Positions 17,019-25,684 of a stretch of 48,826 nucleotides of DNA are shown in pieces. Within the stretch, counting starts at the first letter, position 1; each line of letters begins with the position of its first letter. The stretch comes from Hespellia sp. GTDB lineage: Bacteria; Bacillota; Clostridia; Lachnospirales; Lachnospiraceae. Location of the stretch: contig JAQVCP010000017.1 in assembly GCA_028689735.1 (NCBI GenBank), positions 1 through 48,826 of the forward strand, read 5' to 3'. Under the pieces are notes generated by a model. The model did no database searches. It was not told where the DNA came from and saw only the letters and a list, made by a program, of their open reading frames with translations. The translations under genes were made by a program, and so were the position numbers.

Positions 17019-18038
17019 ATGAAAACAAAATTAGACAGTATCAGAGCAGAAGTGGAAAAACAGATTGCTGCAGCAGATGTCCCGGAGAAATTAAATGAAG
17101 TCCGTGTCAAATTCCTCGGAAAAAAGGGGGAGCTTACTGCAGTTTTAAAAGGAATGAAGGATGTTGCGCCAACGGAGAGACCGAAGGTTGGACAGCTTGT
17201 AAATGAAACAAGAGAAGCAATTGAAGCCATGCTTGAAGAAACAAAGAAAAAAATGGAGGCAGCTGTCCGTCAGGAAAAACTGGCTGCGGAAGTGATTGAC
17301 GTCACACTTCCCTCTAAAAAGAATCAGGTGGGACACCGTCATCCGAATACCATCGCACTGGAAGAAGTGGAGCGCATTTTCGTTGGTATGGGATATGAAG
17401 TGGTAGAAGGACCGGAGATTGAATATGATGAGTACAACTTTGAAAAACTCAACATTCCGGCAGATCATCCAGCAAAGGATGAACAGGATACTTTCTATAT
17501 CAACAAAGACATCGTGCTTCGCACCCAGACATCCCCGGTACAGGCAAGAATGATGGAGAGCGGAAAGTTTCCAATCCGTATGCTTTCTCCGGGACGTGTA
17601 TTCCGTTCCGATGAAGTGGATGCAACCCATTCACCATCCTTCCACCAGGTAGAAGGACTTGTTGTTGACAAGAATATTTCTTTTGCCGATCTGAAAGGAA
17701 CTCTGGAGGTCTTCGCAAAAGAATTATTTGGAGAAGAGACAAAGACAAAGTTCAGACCACATCATTTCCCGTTTACCGAGCCAAGTGCTGAGATGGATGT
17801 AAGCTGCTTCAAGTGCGGCGGAAAAGGATGCCGTTTTTGCAAGGGAGAAGGCTGGATTGAAATCCTTGGCTGTGGTATGGTTCACCCGCATGTATTTGAA
17901 ATGTGCGGCATCGATCCAAATGAATATACCGGATTTGCATTTGGTGTAGGTCTTGAACGTATCGCATTATTGAAATATGAAATTGACGATATGAGACTCT
18001 TATATGAAAATGATATTAGATTCTTAAAACAGTTTTAA
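17019..18038 (+). CDS. pheS: Phenylalanine--tRNA ligase alpha subunit
   Basis: The catalytic alpha subunit of the heterotetrameric class II synthetase that charges tRNA-Phe. At 339 residues it is of normal length. Residues 1-85 form the helical coiled-coil arm; class II motifs follow, with RTQTSPVQARMM (motif 2 region) and GVGLERIALLKY (motif 3) near the C-terminus. The Cys-rich segment SCFKCGGKGCRFCKGEGW at about 264-281 is usual in bacterial PheS. ATG 17019 has AGAAAGGAG upstream and lies 21 bases after the T-box terminator, so expression follows tRNA-Phe charging. pheT follows after 49 bases. Confidence 0.98.
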   Translation: MKTKLDSIRAEVEKQIAAADVPEKLNEVRVKFLGKKGELTAVLKGMKDVAPTERPKVGQLVNETREAIEAMLEETKKKMEAAVRQEKLAAEVIDVTLPSKKNQVGHRHPNTIALEEVERIFVGMGYEVVEGPEIEYDEYNFEKLNIPADHPAKDEQDTFYINKDIVLRTQTSPVQARMMESGKFPIRMLSPGRVFRSDEVDATHSPSFHQVEGLVVDKNISFADLKGTLEVFAKELFGEETKTKFRPHHFPFTEPSAEMDVSCFKCGGKGCRFCKGEGWIEILGCGMVHPHVFEMCGIDPNEYTGFAFGVGLERIALLKYEIDDMRLLYENDIRFLKQF

Positions 18039-18087
18039 TACATTTCCACCTTTATGGATCAAAAAAATAAGAAAGAAGGAAAATCAA

Positions 18088-20505
18088 ATGAATACATCCT
18101 TATCATGGATTAAGGCGTATGTCTGGGATTTAGATGTGACAGCGCAGGAATATACAGATGCAATGACACTGACAGGAACCAAGGTTGAGAGCTACACAGA
18201 GCTGGATGCCGACCTGGAGAAAATCGTCATTGGTCAGATCGAAAAGATTGAGAGACACCCAGATGCGGACAAACTGATTATCTGTCAGGTGAATATAGGA
18301 AGTGAGAGTGTACAGATTGTTACGGGTGCACCAAATGTAAAAGAAGGAGACAAAGTTCCGGTTGTTCTGGATGGCGGTCGTGTGGCAGGCGGTCATGATG
18401 GAAAGATGGCACCGGGAGGAATCAAAATCAAGAAAGGCAAGCTTCGCGGAATCGAGAGCTGTGGAATGATGTGTTCTATCGAGGAGCTTGGCTCTACAAA
18501 AGAAATGTACCCGGAGTCTCCGGAATATGGAATCTACATTTTCCCGGAGGATGCCAAAGTGGGTGCAAGTGCAATTGAGGCTCTTGGGCTTCATGATGTG
18601 ATTCATGAGTATGAGATTACATCCAATCGTGTGGACTGCTACAGCGTAGTAGGAATTGCACGTGAGGCAGCAGCTACATTTCGCAAGGAATTCCATCCAC
18701 CGTTTGTGAAGCAGACAGGTAATCAGGAAGATGTAAATGATTATGTGAAGGTGACGGTGAAAAACACGCAGCTTTGCCCGCGTTACTGTGCGAGAGTTGT
18801 AAAGAATATCCACATTGCTCCATCACCAAAATGGATGCAGAGAAGACTGGCTGCAGTGGGAATCCGTCCAATCAACAATCTTGTTGATATTACAAACTAT
18901 GTGATGGCAGAATTTGGACAGCCGATGCATGCTTATGACCTGGATACCATTGCAGGAAAAGAGATTATCGTAGATACAGCAGCAAAGGGACAGAAGTTCG
19001 TTACTCTTGATGGGGAAGAGCGTCTTATGGACGAGGATGTTCTGATGATCAGTGATGCCGAGAAGGCAGTTGGCATCGCCGGTATCATGGGTGGAGAAAA
19101 TTCCATGATTACAGATCATGTCTCTACGATGCTGTTTGAAGCAGCATGCTTTAACGGAACGAATATCCGTAAGTCCAGCAAGAAGGTTGGCCTTCGTACG
19201 GATGCTTCTGGAATTTTTGAAAAAGGCTTGGATCCGAATAATGCTGAGGCTGCAATCAACAGAGCCTGCATGCTGGTGGAAGAGATGGGTGCCGGTGAAG
19301 TAGTAGGAGGAATGGTTGATGTATATACCGGAAGAAAAGATCTGGTAAGAGTTCCATTTGATGCAGATGCAATCAACGGATTACTTGGAACAGAGATTTC
19401 TGAGGAGGATATGCTTTCTTACTTCAGAATGATTGATCTTGATTACGATGCGGAGACGAAGGAAATAATTGCACCGACATTCCGTCAGGACTTATTCTGT
19501 ATCGCAGACCTTGCAGAAGAAGTGGCACGTTTCTATGGATATGATAAGATTCCGACTACCCTTCCAAGTGGTGAAGCGACAACCGGTAAGCTGACATTTA
19601 AGCTGCGTGTGGAGCAGATGGCGCGTGATATCGCAGAATTCTGCGGATTCAGCCAGGGTATGACATACTCCTTTGAGAGCCCGAAGGTGTATGATAAATT
19701 ATTGATTCCAGCAGGGGATGAACTGAGAAATGCAATTCAGATCATGAACCCTCTGGGGGAAGATTTCAGCATTATGAGAACGACTTCTTTAAATGGTATG
19801 CTGACTTCACTGGCAACAAACTATAACCGTAGAAACAAAGCAGTCCGTCTGTATGAGATGGGAAACATTTACCTTCCAAAACAGATGCCGATCACAGAAC
19901 TTCCAGAGGAGCGGATGCAGTTTACCCTGGGAATGTATGGAGCTGGAGATTTCTTCCATATGAAGGGTGTTGTTGAGGAGTTCTTAGAGAAGATTGGAAT
20001 GACAGAGAAAGAGACGTATGATCCAAAATCCGGCAAGACATTTCTTCATCCGGGACGTCAGGCAGATATTATCTATGACGGTACGGTGATTGGATTTATG
20101 GGCGAGGTTCATCCGCAAGTGGCGGATACGTATGGAATCGGCGAGAGAGCTTATGTTGCAGTTCTTGATATGCCTGCTATTATGGATTTTGTTTCCTTCG
20201 ACAGAAAGTATGAAGGAATCGCCAAGTATCCGGCTGTGACCCGTGATATCAGCATGGTCATGAAGAAAGATATTATGGTTGGTCAGGTTGAGGAAGTCAT
20301 TGTACAGCGTGGTGGTAAGATCCTTGAGGATTACAGCCTGTTTGATCTTTACGAAGGTGAGCAGATTAAAGATGGACATAAGTCTGTTGCGTATAAGATT
20401 ACATTTAGAGCGAAGGACAGAACATTGGAGGAGGCAGATATCACAGCTGCGATGAAGAAGATTCTGAATGGTCTGGAAGGACTTGGAATTGAACTGAGAC
20501 AGTAA
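18088..20505 (+). CDS. pheT: Phenylalanine--tRNA ligase beta subunit
   Basis: The 805-residue beta subunit. In order: an N-terminal tRNA-binding (EMAP-like) domain at about 40-150 with the motif HPDADKLIICQVNIG; the B3/B4 editing region (NRVDCYSVVGIAREAAA, then ITNYVMAEFGQPMHAYD); the B5 domain; the catalytic-like core (YDKIPTTLPSG); and a C-terminal anticodon-binding ferredoxin-fold domain starting around KYPAVTRDISMV. It pairs with PheS as alpha2-beta2 and hydrolyses mischarged Tyr-tRNA. ATG 18088 has GAAAGAAGGA upstream. It is in the T-box operon. Confidence 0.98.
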   Translation: MNTSLSWIKAYVWDLDVTAQEYTDAMTLTGTKVESYTELDADLEKIVIGQIEKIERHPDADKLIICQVNIGSESVQIVTGAPNVKEGDKVPVVLDGGRVAGGHDGKMAPGGIKIKKGKLRGIESCGMMCSIEELGSTKEMYPESPEYGIYIFPEDAKVGASAIEALGLHDVIHEYEITSNRVDCYSVVGIAREAAATFRKEFHPPFVKQTGNQEDVNDYVKVTVKNTQLCPRYCARVVKNIHIAPSPKWMQRRLAAVGIRPINNLVDITNYVMAEFGQPMHAYDLDTIAGKEIIVDTAAKGQKFVTLDGEERLMDEDVLMISDAEKAVGIAGIMGGENSMITDHVSTMLFEAACFNGTNIRKSSKKVGLRTDASGIFEKGLDPNNAEAAINRACMLVEEMGAGEVVGGMVDVYTGRKDLVRVPFDADAINGLLGTEISEEDMLSYFRMIDLDYDAETKEIIAPTFRQDLFCIADLAEEVARFYGYDKIPTTLPSGEATTGKLTFKLRVEQMARDIAEFCGFSQGMTYSFESPKVYDKLLIPAGDELRNAIQIMNPLGEDFSIMRTTSLNGMLTSLATNYNRRNKAVRLYEMGNIYLPKQMPITELPEERMQFTLGMYGAGDFFHMKGVVEEFLEKIGMTEKETYDPKSGKTFLHPGRQADIIYDGTVIGFMGEVHPQVADTYGIGERAYVAVLDMPAIMDFVSFDRKYEGIAKYPAVTRDISMVMKKDIMVGQVEEVIVQRGGKILEDYSLFDLYEGEQIKDGHKSVAYKITFRAKDRTLEEADITAAMKKILNGLEGLGIELRQ

Positions 20506-20537
20506 GATATCCGGAAAACAGATAAAAATGAGGAGAA

Positions 20538-20564
20538 GACAGGTGCCAGGGCGGTGCCTGTCTT
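20538..20564 (+). terminator. Hairpin between pheT and queA, weak terminator
   Basis: GACAGGTGCC (20538-20547) pairs with GGTGCCTGTC (20553-20562), including two G-U pairs, with a 5-base loop. Only three T follow, so it may be a partial terminator or a processing site. Confidence 0.4.
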
Positions 20565-20594
20565 TCCGACCGTATATGGAAAGGAAAGAATAGA

Positions 20595-21620
20595 ATGAAA
20601 AGACAGGATTTTTACTTTGATTTGCCGGAGGAACTGATTGCCCAGGATCCTCTTGAGGATCGCTCCAGCTCCAGACTTCTGGTTCTGGATAAGAACACTG
20701 GTGAAGTGGAACATCATGTGTTTAAGGAGATTACCAGTTATCTAAAGGAAGGTGACTGCCTGGTAATCAACGACACAAAGGTACTCCCGGCAAGACTGAT
20801 CGGTTCCAGGGTGGGAACAGATGCCAGGATAGAGGTGCTGCTTCTGAAGCGAAAGGAAAATGATATCTGGGAGACACTGGTTAAGCCGGGGAAGAAGGCG
20901 AAAGTCGGAACAAAGATCAGCTTTGGTGAAGGGCTTCTTGTGGGGGAAGTCGTGGCTGTAGTGGAGGAAGGAAACCGCCTGATACAATTTACTTACGAGG
21001 GGATTTTTGAGGAAATCCTGGATCAGCTTGGACAGATGCCTCTTCCACCGTACATTACACATCAGCTTCAGGATAAGAATCGTTACCAGACTGTTTATGC
21101 AAAACATACTGGTTCGGCTGCTGCTCCGACGGCGGGACTGCATTTTACGCCGCAGCTTCTGGAAGAAATCGAAGAAAAAGGAATTGAGATTGCAAGGGTG
21201 ACACTGCACGTGGGGCTGGGTACCTTTCGTCCGGTAAAAGTGGATGACATTCTGGATCACCATATGCATTCGGAGTTCTATCAGATTGACCAGGATGCGG
21301 CGGACAAGATCAACCGTGCCAAGGAGAGTGGACACCGGGTAATCTGCGTTGGAACCACCAGCTGTCGGACCGTGGAATCAGCAGCGAAGGAAAATGGACG
21401 AATTGAGCCTTGCAGCGGCTGGACGGAGATTTTTATTTATCCGGGGTACCAGTTTAAAGTACTGGACTGCCTGATCACGAATTTCCATTTGCCGGAGTCT
21501 ACGCTGATTATGCTGGTTTCGGCGCTCGCGGGAAGAGAGCATGTGCTGGAGGCCTACAGGCAGGCAGTGGAGGAGCGGTATCGATTCTTTTCATTTGGGG
21601 ATGCGATGTTAATTGTATAG
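20595..21620 (+). CDS. queA: S-adenosylmethionine:tRNA ribosyltransferase-isomerase
   Basis: QueA transfers and isomerises the ribosyl part of SAM to 7-aminomethyl-7-deazaguanine in tRNA, giving epoxyqueuosine. It is 341 residues, the normal length. Typical segments are the start [28 protein letters not shown], the central [14 protein letters not shown] and the end [24 protein letters not shown] 20595 has GGAAAGGAAAG upstream. It lies 90 bases after pheT. Other queuosine genes are not in the window. Confidence 0.97.
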   Translation: MKRQDFYFDLPEELIAQDPLEDRSSSRLLVLDKNTGEVEHHVFKEITSYLKEGDCLVINDTKVLPARLIGSRVGTDARIEVLLLKRKENDIWETLVKPGKKAKVGTKISFGEGLLVGEVVAVVEEGNRLIQFTYEGIFEEILDQLGQMPLPPYITHQLQDKNRYQTVYAKHTGSAAAPTAGLHFTPQLLEEIEEKGIEIARVTLHVGLGTFRPVKVDDILDHHMHSEFYQIDQDAADKINRAKESGHRVICVGTTSCRTVESAAKENGRIEPCSGWTEIFIYPGYQFKVLDCLITNFHLPESTLIMLVSALAGREHVLEAYRQAVEERYRFFSFGDAMLIV

Positions 21621-21648
21621 ACTTAATCTATTTGTTATGATAAAGATG

Positions 21649-21657
21649 TGTTATAAT
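21649..21657 (+). promoter_or_regulatory. Extended -10 promoter of the Fic gene
   Basis: TG-T-TATAAT at 21649-21657 forms a perfect extended -10; no -35 at the right distance is convincing (TTGTTA lies only 14 bases upstream). The start would be near 21664, about 90 bases before GTG 21754. Confidence 0.55.
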
Positions 21658-21753
21658 TTCCTCAGGAGAAATGTTCTGTCAGAAAAAAGTTGAGGCACTT
21701 TCTCAGCAAGGTGAAAAGAGAATCTTGCATAAGTTTGAGGTGGAGGTGAACAC

Positions 21754-22524
21754 GTGGAAATAAATAATAGCAAAAAAATTAAAATGCTGCAGGAGATACA
21801 ATCGGAAATACAAAAAATTAAAAAAGAAAAATTGATCATGGAGCCTTTCGTCAAAGATATTACAGTACGTATGAGTTGGAATTCCAATTCCTTAGAAGGA
21901 AATACACTATCGCTGGATGAAACGGTAAGAGTCATTGAATATGATGAGGTGAGGAGTGGACATACTTATACGGAGTACCAGGAAGCAAAAAATGTATATC
22001 ATGCAATCAAAACGATGATTCAATTTGATGAAAAACAAACGATGGATGCTGATTGGGTGAAAGGTGCCAATGGTTATATCATGGGAAACGAAGCAACATA
22101 TCGAGGAATGAATCTGTATGTTGGGACGTTGACGGAAGCTGTTTACTATCCTCCAAGTTATCAAGATGTTCCAGATCTGATGCATGACTTCATTGAAAAA
22201 ATGAATATCAATACGCAGAACATTGAAAGTTTGATCCATGACGTTGCATATCAACATATTCAGTTTGAAAGAATTCATCCTTTCCCAGATGGGAATGGAC
22301 GTACTGGAAGAATGATTATGAATCAGCAGTTGCTTAATAATGGATTACTTCCAGCAATCATCAAAGATCAATCAAAATATCGTCAGTCATTCCGAAGATT
22401 TGATAAAAACGGAGAAGTTGCATTGATGGAAAATGTGATGATAAATGGCATATTAGAATCTTGGAAACACATGGAAAAAATTAGAAATAAATATGAAGAA
22501 CGTTTTTCTCCTGAAAAGAAATAA
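21754..22524 (+). CDS. Fic-domain protein with N-terminal self-inhibition motif
   Basis: A 256-residue Fic protein. The full catalytic motif HPFPDGNGRTGR occupies residues 175-186, with His175 as catalytic base, so it should be able to transfer AMP (or another nucleotide moiety) to a hydroxyl of a target protein. Residues 44-49 read SNSLEG, fitting the (S/T)xxxE(G/N) inhibition motif of class II Fic proteins, with Glu48 as the predicted inhibitory residue. The N-terminus is a helical Lys/Glu-rich segment. The start is GTG 21754 with GGAGGTG upstream. It is more AT-rich than queA and the cobamide genes beside it and stands alone, which suggests lateral gain. No separate antitoxin gene is seen. 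The target is unknown. Confidence 0.9.
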   Translation: MEINNSKKIKMLQEIQSEIQKIKKEKLIMEPFVKDITVRMSWNSNSLEGNTLSLDETVRVIEYDEVRSGHTYTEYQEAKNVYHAIKTMIQFDEKQTMDADWVKGANGYIMGNEATYRGMNLYVGTLTEAVYYPPSYQDVPDLMHDFIEKMNINTQNIESLIHDVAYQHIQFERIHPFPDGNGRTGRMIMNQQLLNNGLLPAIIKDQSKYRQSFRRFDKNGEVALMENVMINGILESWKHMEKIRNKYEERFSPEKK

Positions 22525-22548
22525 TATGAAAATAGTGGGACAAATAAG

Positions 22549-22577
22549 TTGACACTTTACTGAAAAATAGGTAGGAT
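22549..22577 (+). promoter_or_regulatory. Sigma-A promoter of the cobamide operon
   Basis: TTGACA (22549-22554), a 17-base spacer and TAGGAT (22572-22577). The start would be near 22584, just before the riboswitch. Confidence 0.65.
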
Positions 22578-22583
22578 AATAAG

Positions 22584-22760
22584 GTATATTAGTTTTAGTC
22601 TGTGACTGGATAAAAAGGGAATGCGGTGTAAGTCCGCAGCAGCTCACTCTACTGTGAGGGATGACGAAATCTGCAACCACTATCAGAGAATCTGATGGGA
22701 AGGGCAGAAGAGTAGGTTTTAGTCCTAAGCCAGGATACCTGCCAATACACAGATGTGAAA
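22584..22760 (+). promoter_or_regulatory. Cobalamin riboswitch
   Basis: The B12-box AAGCCAGGATACCTGCC is at 22727-22743. Upstream are the family landmarks AAAAAGGGAATGCGGTGTAAGTCCGCAG, read here as AAAAGGGAA then GGTG, with the core junction continuing through the GAAATCTGCAACCACTAT segment. It binds cobalamin forms and lowers expression of synthesis or uptake genes when B12 is present. It heads the cbi/cob operon, which is the expected target. The expression platform appears to lie in 22800-22900. Confidence 0.95.
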
Positions 22761-22873
22761 TCTTTCGGTGAGGGTAAGAGGCACACGAGGAATACAAACT
22801 TATTTTAAACGGAATGAATTCTTTTTGTGACCGTGGATCCGGGAAGGGTGAGAACCCTTTTCGGGTATATTAA

Positions 22874-22895
22874 AAGACTGCCGAAAGGTGGTCTT
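22874..22895 (+). promoter_or_regulatory. Hairpin at the end of the riboswitch leader, possible expression platform
   Basis: AAGACTGCC (22874-22882), GAAA loop, GGTGGTCTT (22887-22895), then ATTTGTT. The T-run is poor for a terminator. The 3' arm holds GGTGG, a ribosome-site-like sequence for the TTG at 22898 or ATG at 22903, so it could act by hiding a ribosome site. A second stem, AAGGGT-gaga-ACCCTT, lies at about 22846-22862. Confidence 0.4.
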
Positions 22896-22996
22896 ATTTG
22901 TTATGCGGGAAAGATCTGCGAATCATCCAAGACTGCAGCATCTGTGAGGAAAACGAGATCTGCACTGGATCATTGCAAAAGTTAGGGGGAATGGTG

Positions 22997-24148
22997 ATGG
23001 CTGACAGCAGACGGCTGGAGGATTATTATATCTATAAGAACCATAAAAAGCTTCAGTATGGTTATACCACTGGAACCTGCAGTGCGGCGGCGGCAAAAGC
23101 GGCGGCAGAGATGCTGTTTGGAGGAAGGCAGCTTGCAAAGGTTGAGATTACAGTTCCCTTTGGTATTGATCTGGAGCTGGAAATCTGTGAGACACAGATC
23201 AGGGAAGATGGAGTGACCTGTGCAGTCAAAAAGTATGCAGGCGATGATCCGGATGTGACGAATGGGGTACTTGTCTATGCCACTGTGACAAGACAACAGG
23301 AAAAAGGAATCTGGATTGACGGCGGCATCGGAGTGGGACGGGTTACAAAAAAAGGGCTGGAGCAGCCGGTTGGGCAGGCAGCAATCAACAAAACACCCCG
23401 GGCCATGATTTTTAGAGAAATGGAAGAGGTTTGCAATCGCTACGAATATGAGGGTGGGATATCCGTAACAATCAGTATTCCGGAAGGCGTGGAGCTTGCG
23501 AAGCGCACCTTTAACCCAAGACTTGGAATTGAGGGTGGGATATCCGTGCTTGGAACAACTGGAATTGTTGTCCCAATGAGTGAGGAGGCATTGATTAAAA
23601 GCATTGAGGTAGAGATGGGGATGCGTCTTTCTGATGGGGACTGCTATCTTCTGGCAACGCCGGGGAATTACGGGGCAACCTATCTAAGGGACCATACCAC
23701 ATTGGATTTTTCGCGGAATATCCAGTGCAGTAACTATATCGGTGAAACCATCGATATGGCGGTGAATAAGGGGGCAAAAGGATTGCTGTTTGTTTCCCAT
23801 ATTGGAAAGTTTGCAAAGGTTGCGGCAGGAATTATGAATACCCATTCGCGGGCAGCAGATGCAAGGGCGGAAGTGATGGCGGCGTGTGCCATTCGTGCGG
23901 GTGCCAATCTTGAGACGGCAAAAGCCATTCTTGAGACGGTGACAACGGATGAAGCACTGGGACTGATAAAAGCAGCAGGTCTTTTGGAAAAAACGATGGT
24001 GGAAATGATAAAAAAGATTGGATATTATCTGGACCGCCGGGCTTATGGACAGATTGTGACGGGCGCAGTGATATTTTCCAATGAATATGGATATCTGGGG
24101 CAGACGGAGTCGGCAGCGGAATTGATGCACAATCTGGAAGCCCGGTGA
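22997..24148 (+). CDS. cbiD: Cobalt-precorrin-5B C1-methyltransferase
   Basis: CbiD methylates C1 of cobalt-precorrin-5B using SAM in the anaerobic cobamide pathway. With this start it has 383 residues, normal for the family. The marks are YGYTTGTCSAAAAKAA at the N-terminus, GGIGVGRVTKKGL, then GGISVLGTTGIVVPMSEEA and the late HIGKFAKVAAGIMNTHSR. ATG 22997 is chosen because AGGGGGA lies 6 bases before it and the protein then starts as relatives do. The frame is open up to TTG 22898; that longer form would add 33 residues containing a Cys cluster (CSICEENEIC), and its ribosome site would be in the leader hairpin. It is the first gene of the riboswitch operon. Confidence 0.92.
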   Translation: MADSRRLEDYYIYKNHKKLQYGYTTGTCSAAAAKAAAEMLFGGRQLAKVEITVPFGIDLELEICETQIREDGVTCAVKKYAGDDPDVTNGVLVYATVTRQQEKGIWIDGGIGVGRVTKKGLEQPVGQAAINKTPRAMIFREMEEVCNRYEYEGGISVTISIPEGVELAKRTFNPRLGIEGGISVLGTTGIVVPMSEEALIKSIEVEMGMRLSDGDCYLLATPGNYGATYLRDHTTLDFSRNIQCSNYIGETIDMAVNKGAKGLLFVSHIGKFAKVAAGIMNTHSRAADARAEVMAACAIRAGANLETAKAILETVTTDEALGLIKAAGLLEKTMVEMIKKIGYYLDRRAYGQIVTGAVIFSNEYGYLGQTESAAELMHNLEAR

Positions 24149-24215
24149 AGAAGCAGGTGAGATACATAAAATGAGTGTGGAAGACAAGCACACAGATCGA
24201 GAAAGGGAGCAGCGT

Positions 24216-24911
24216 ATGGATGGAAAGTTGACAGGCGTGGGAGTGGGACCGGGAGACCCGGAGCTTTTAACCTTGAAAGCAGTCAGAATCATAAAGGAAT
24301 GTGATGTGGCGGCGGTTCCGGTAAAGGAAGTCAGTGAGAGTGTGGCATATCAGATTGCAAGGGGGGCGGTTCCGGAGCTGGAGAACAAGGAAGTGCTGGC
24401 AATTGATATGCCGATGACAAAAGATAAGGAGGTACTGCACGCCAGCCATATGGCGGGGGCAGACCAATTGGAGGCCATGATCAAGAATGGGAAGAAAATC
24501 GCATTTTTGACGCTTGGCGATCCGACAGTCTATTCCACCTATCTTTATTTACATAAGGAGATAAAGCGCAGAGGATATGAGACAGAAATTATAAGCGGAA
24601 TTCCATCATTTTGCGCGGTGGCAGCGAAGCTGAATGAAGGGCTGGTGGAGCGGGCGGAGCAGCTTCATGTCATTCCGGCTTCTTATCATTTGGAGGAGGC
24701 ACTTTCGCTTCCGGGGACAAAGGTTCTGATGAAGGCAGGAAAGAAAATCGCAAAAGTGAAGCAGGCGGTGCTTGCCCACGATGAGGATGTGATGATGATT
24801 GAAAACTGCGGAATGGAGAACGAAAAAATCTACACCGGCGCTGAAGAAATTCCAGATAGTGCAGGCTACTATTCTCTAATTATCGTAAAAGACAAAATAA
24901 GCGAAAAATAA
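24216..24911 (+). CDS. cbiL: Precorrin-2 / cobalt-precorrin-2 C20-methyltransferase
   Basis: A SAM-dependent methyltransferase of the tetrapyrrole methylase fold that adds the C20 methyl group. It has 231 residues from ATG 24216 (AGGGAGC upstream; protein starts MDGKLTGVGVGPGDPELLTL, as in relatives). An in-frame ATG at 24171 with a weaker site would add 15 polar residues. The glycine-rich N-terminal GVGPGDPEL, the FLTLGDPTVYST loop and the GIPSFCAVAAKLN segment are diagnostic of the family. It lies between cbiD and cbiF in the operon. Confidence 0.93.
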   Translation: MDGKLTGVGVGPGDPELLTLKAVRIIKECDVAAVPVKEVSESVAYQIARGAVPELENKEVLAIDMPMTKDKEVLHASHMAGADQLEAMIKNGKKIAFLTLGDPTVYSTYLYLHKEIKRRGYETEIISGIPSFCAVAAKLNEGLVERAEQLHVIPASYHLEEALSLPGTKVLMKAGKKIAKVKQAVLAHDEDVMMIENCGMENEKIYTGAEEIPDSAGYYSLIIVKDKISEK

Positions 24912-24921
24912 AGGAGCGGAT

Positions 24922-25680
24922 ATGATACATTTTGTAGGAGCAGGATCTGGCGCGGCAGATTTGATTACCGTGCGTGGCAAACAGTTATTGGAGCAGGCGG
25001 ATATCATCATTTATGCAGGTTCTCTTGTGAATCCGGAGCTGCTAGAATGGGCGGATACAGACTGCCGGATTTATAACAGCGCAAAGATGACGCTGGAAGA
25101 GGTTCTGGATGTGATGATGACAGGTGAAAAAAATGGAGCGAACATAGTGCGGCTTCACACAGGCGATCCCTGCCTGTATGGTGCAATCCGGGAGCAGATG
25201 GATGTGCTGGACGGGCAAGGCATTACTTATGATTACTGTCCGGGCGTCAGTTCATTTTGCGGGGCGGCATCCGCACTGAATCTGGAATATACACTGCCGG
25301 ATGTTTCGCAGAGCGTGGTGATTACCCGGATGGCGGGAAGAACTCCGGTTCCGGAGCTGGAGAGCATCGAGAGTTTTGCGGCGCATCAGGCCACAATGGT
25401 GATATTTTTGAGTACCGGGATGCTGAAGGAACTGAGCAGACGGCTGATCGCAGGTGGATATCAGGAAGATACTCCCGCGGCGATTGTATACAAAGCTACC
25501 TGGCCGGATGAAAAGTGTGTACGCTGCAGCGTATCGACACTGGCCGAGAGCGCAGAGGAAAATCAGATTACAAAGACAGCGCTGATTATCGTGGGTGATG
25601 TGGTGCTTCCAAAGGGCTATGACAGATCTAAGCTGTATCATCCAGAATTTACTACAGAATTCCGCAAAGGAAAAGAGTGA
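24922..25680 (+). CDS. cbiF: Cobalt-precorrin-4 C11-methyltransferase
   Basis: A 252-residue tetrapyrrole methylase that methylates C11 of cobalt-precorrin-4. The N-terminal MIHFVGAGSGAADLITVRG, the YAGSLVNPELLEWA segment, LHTGDPCLYGAIREQMD and YCPGVSSFCGAASAL are typical of CbiF/CobM. ATG 24922 has AAGGAG upstream and is 10 bases after cbiL. The gap to cbiG is 4 bases. Confidence 0.96.
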   Translation: MIHFVGAGSGAADLITVRGKQLLEQADIIIYAGSLVNPELLEWADTDCRIYNSAKMTLEEVLDVMMTGEKNGANIVRLHTGDPCLYGAIREQMDVLDGQGITYDYCPGVSSFCGAASALNLEYTLPDVSQSVVITRMAGRTPVPELESIESFAAHQATMVIFLSTGMLKELSRRLIAGGYQEDTPAAIVYKATWPDEKCVRCSVSTLAESAEENQITKTALIIVGDVVLPKGYDRSKLYHPEFTTEFRKGKE

Positions 25681-25684
25681 GTCA

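Noticed and set aside
18130-18813. 227-codon minus-strand frame opposite pheT
   Set aside because: Antisense of a certain pheT region, no start signal.
22530-22900. Transposon end or attachment site near the Fic gene
   Set aside because: The repeats there are explained by the riboswitch and its hairpins; no integrase, target duplication or terminal repeats found.
24171-24215. Longer N-terminus of CbiL from ATG 24171
   Set aside because: The 15 added polar residues do not resemble family members and ATG 24216 has a better ribosome site, though the longer form cannot be ruled out.
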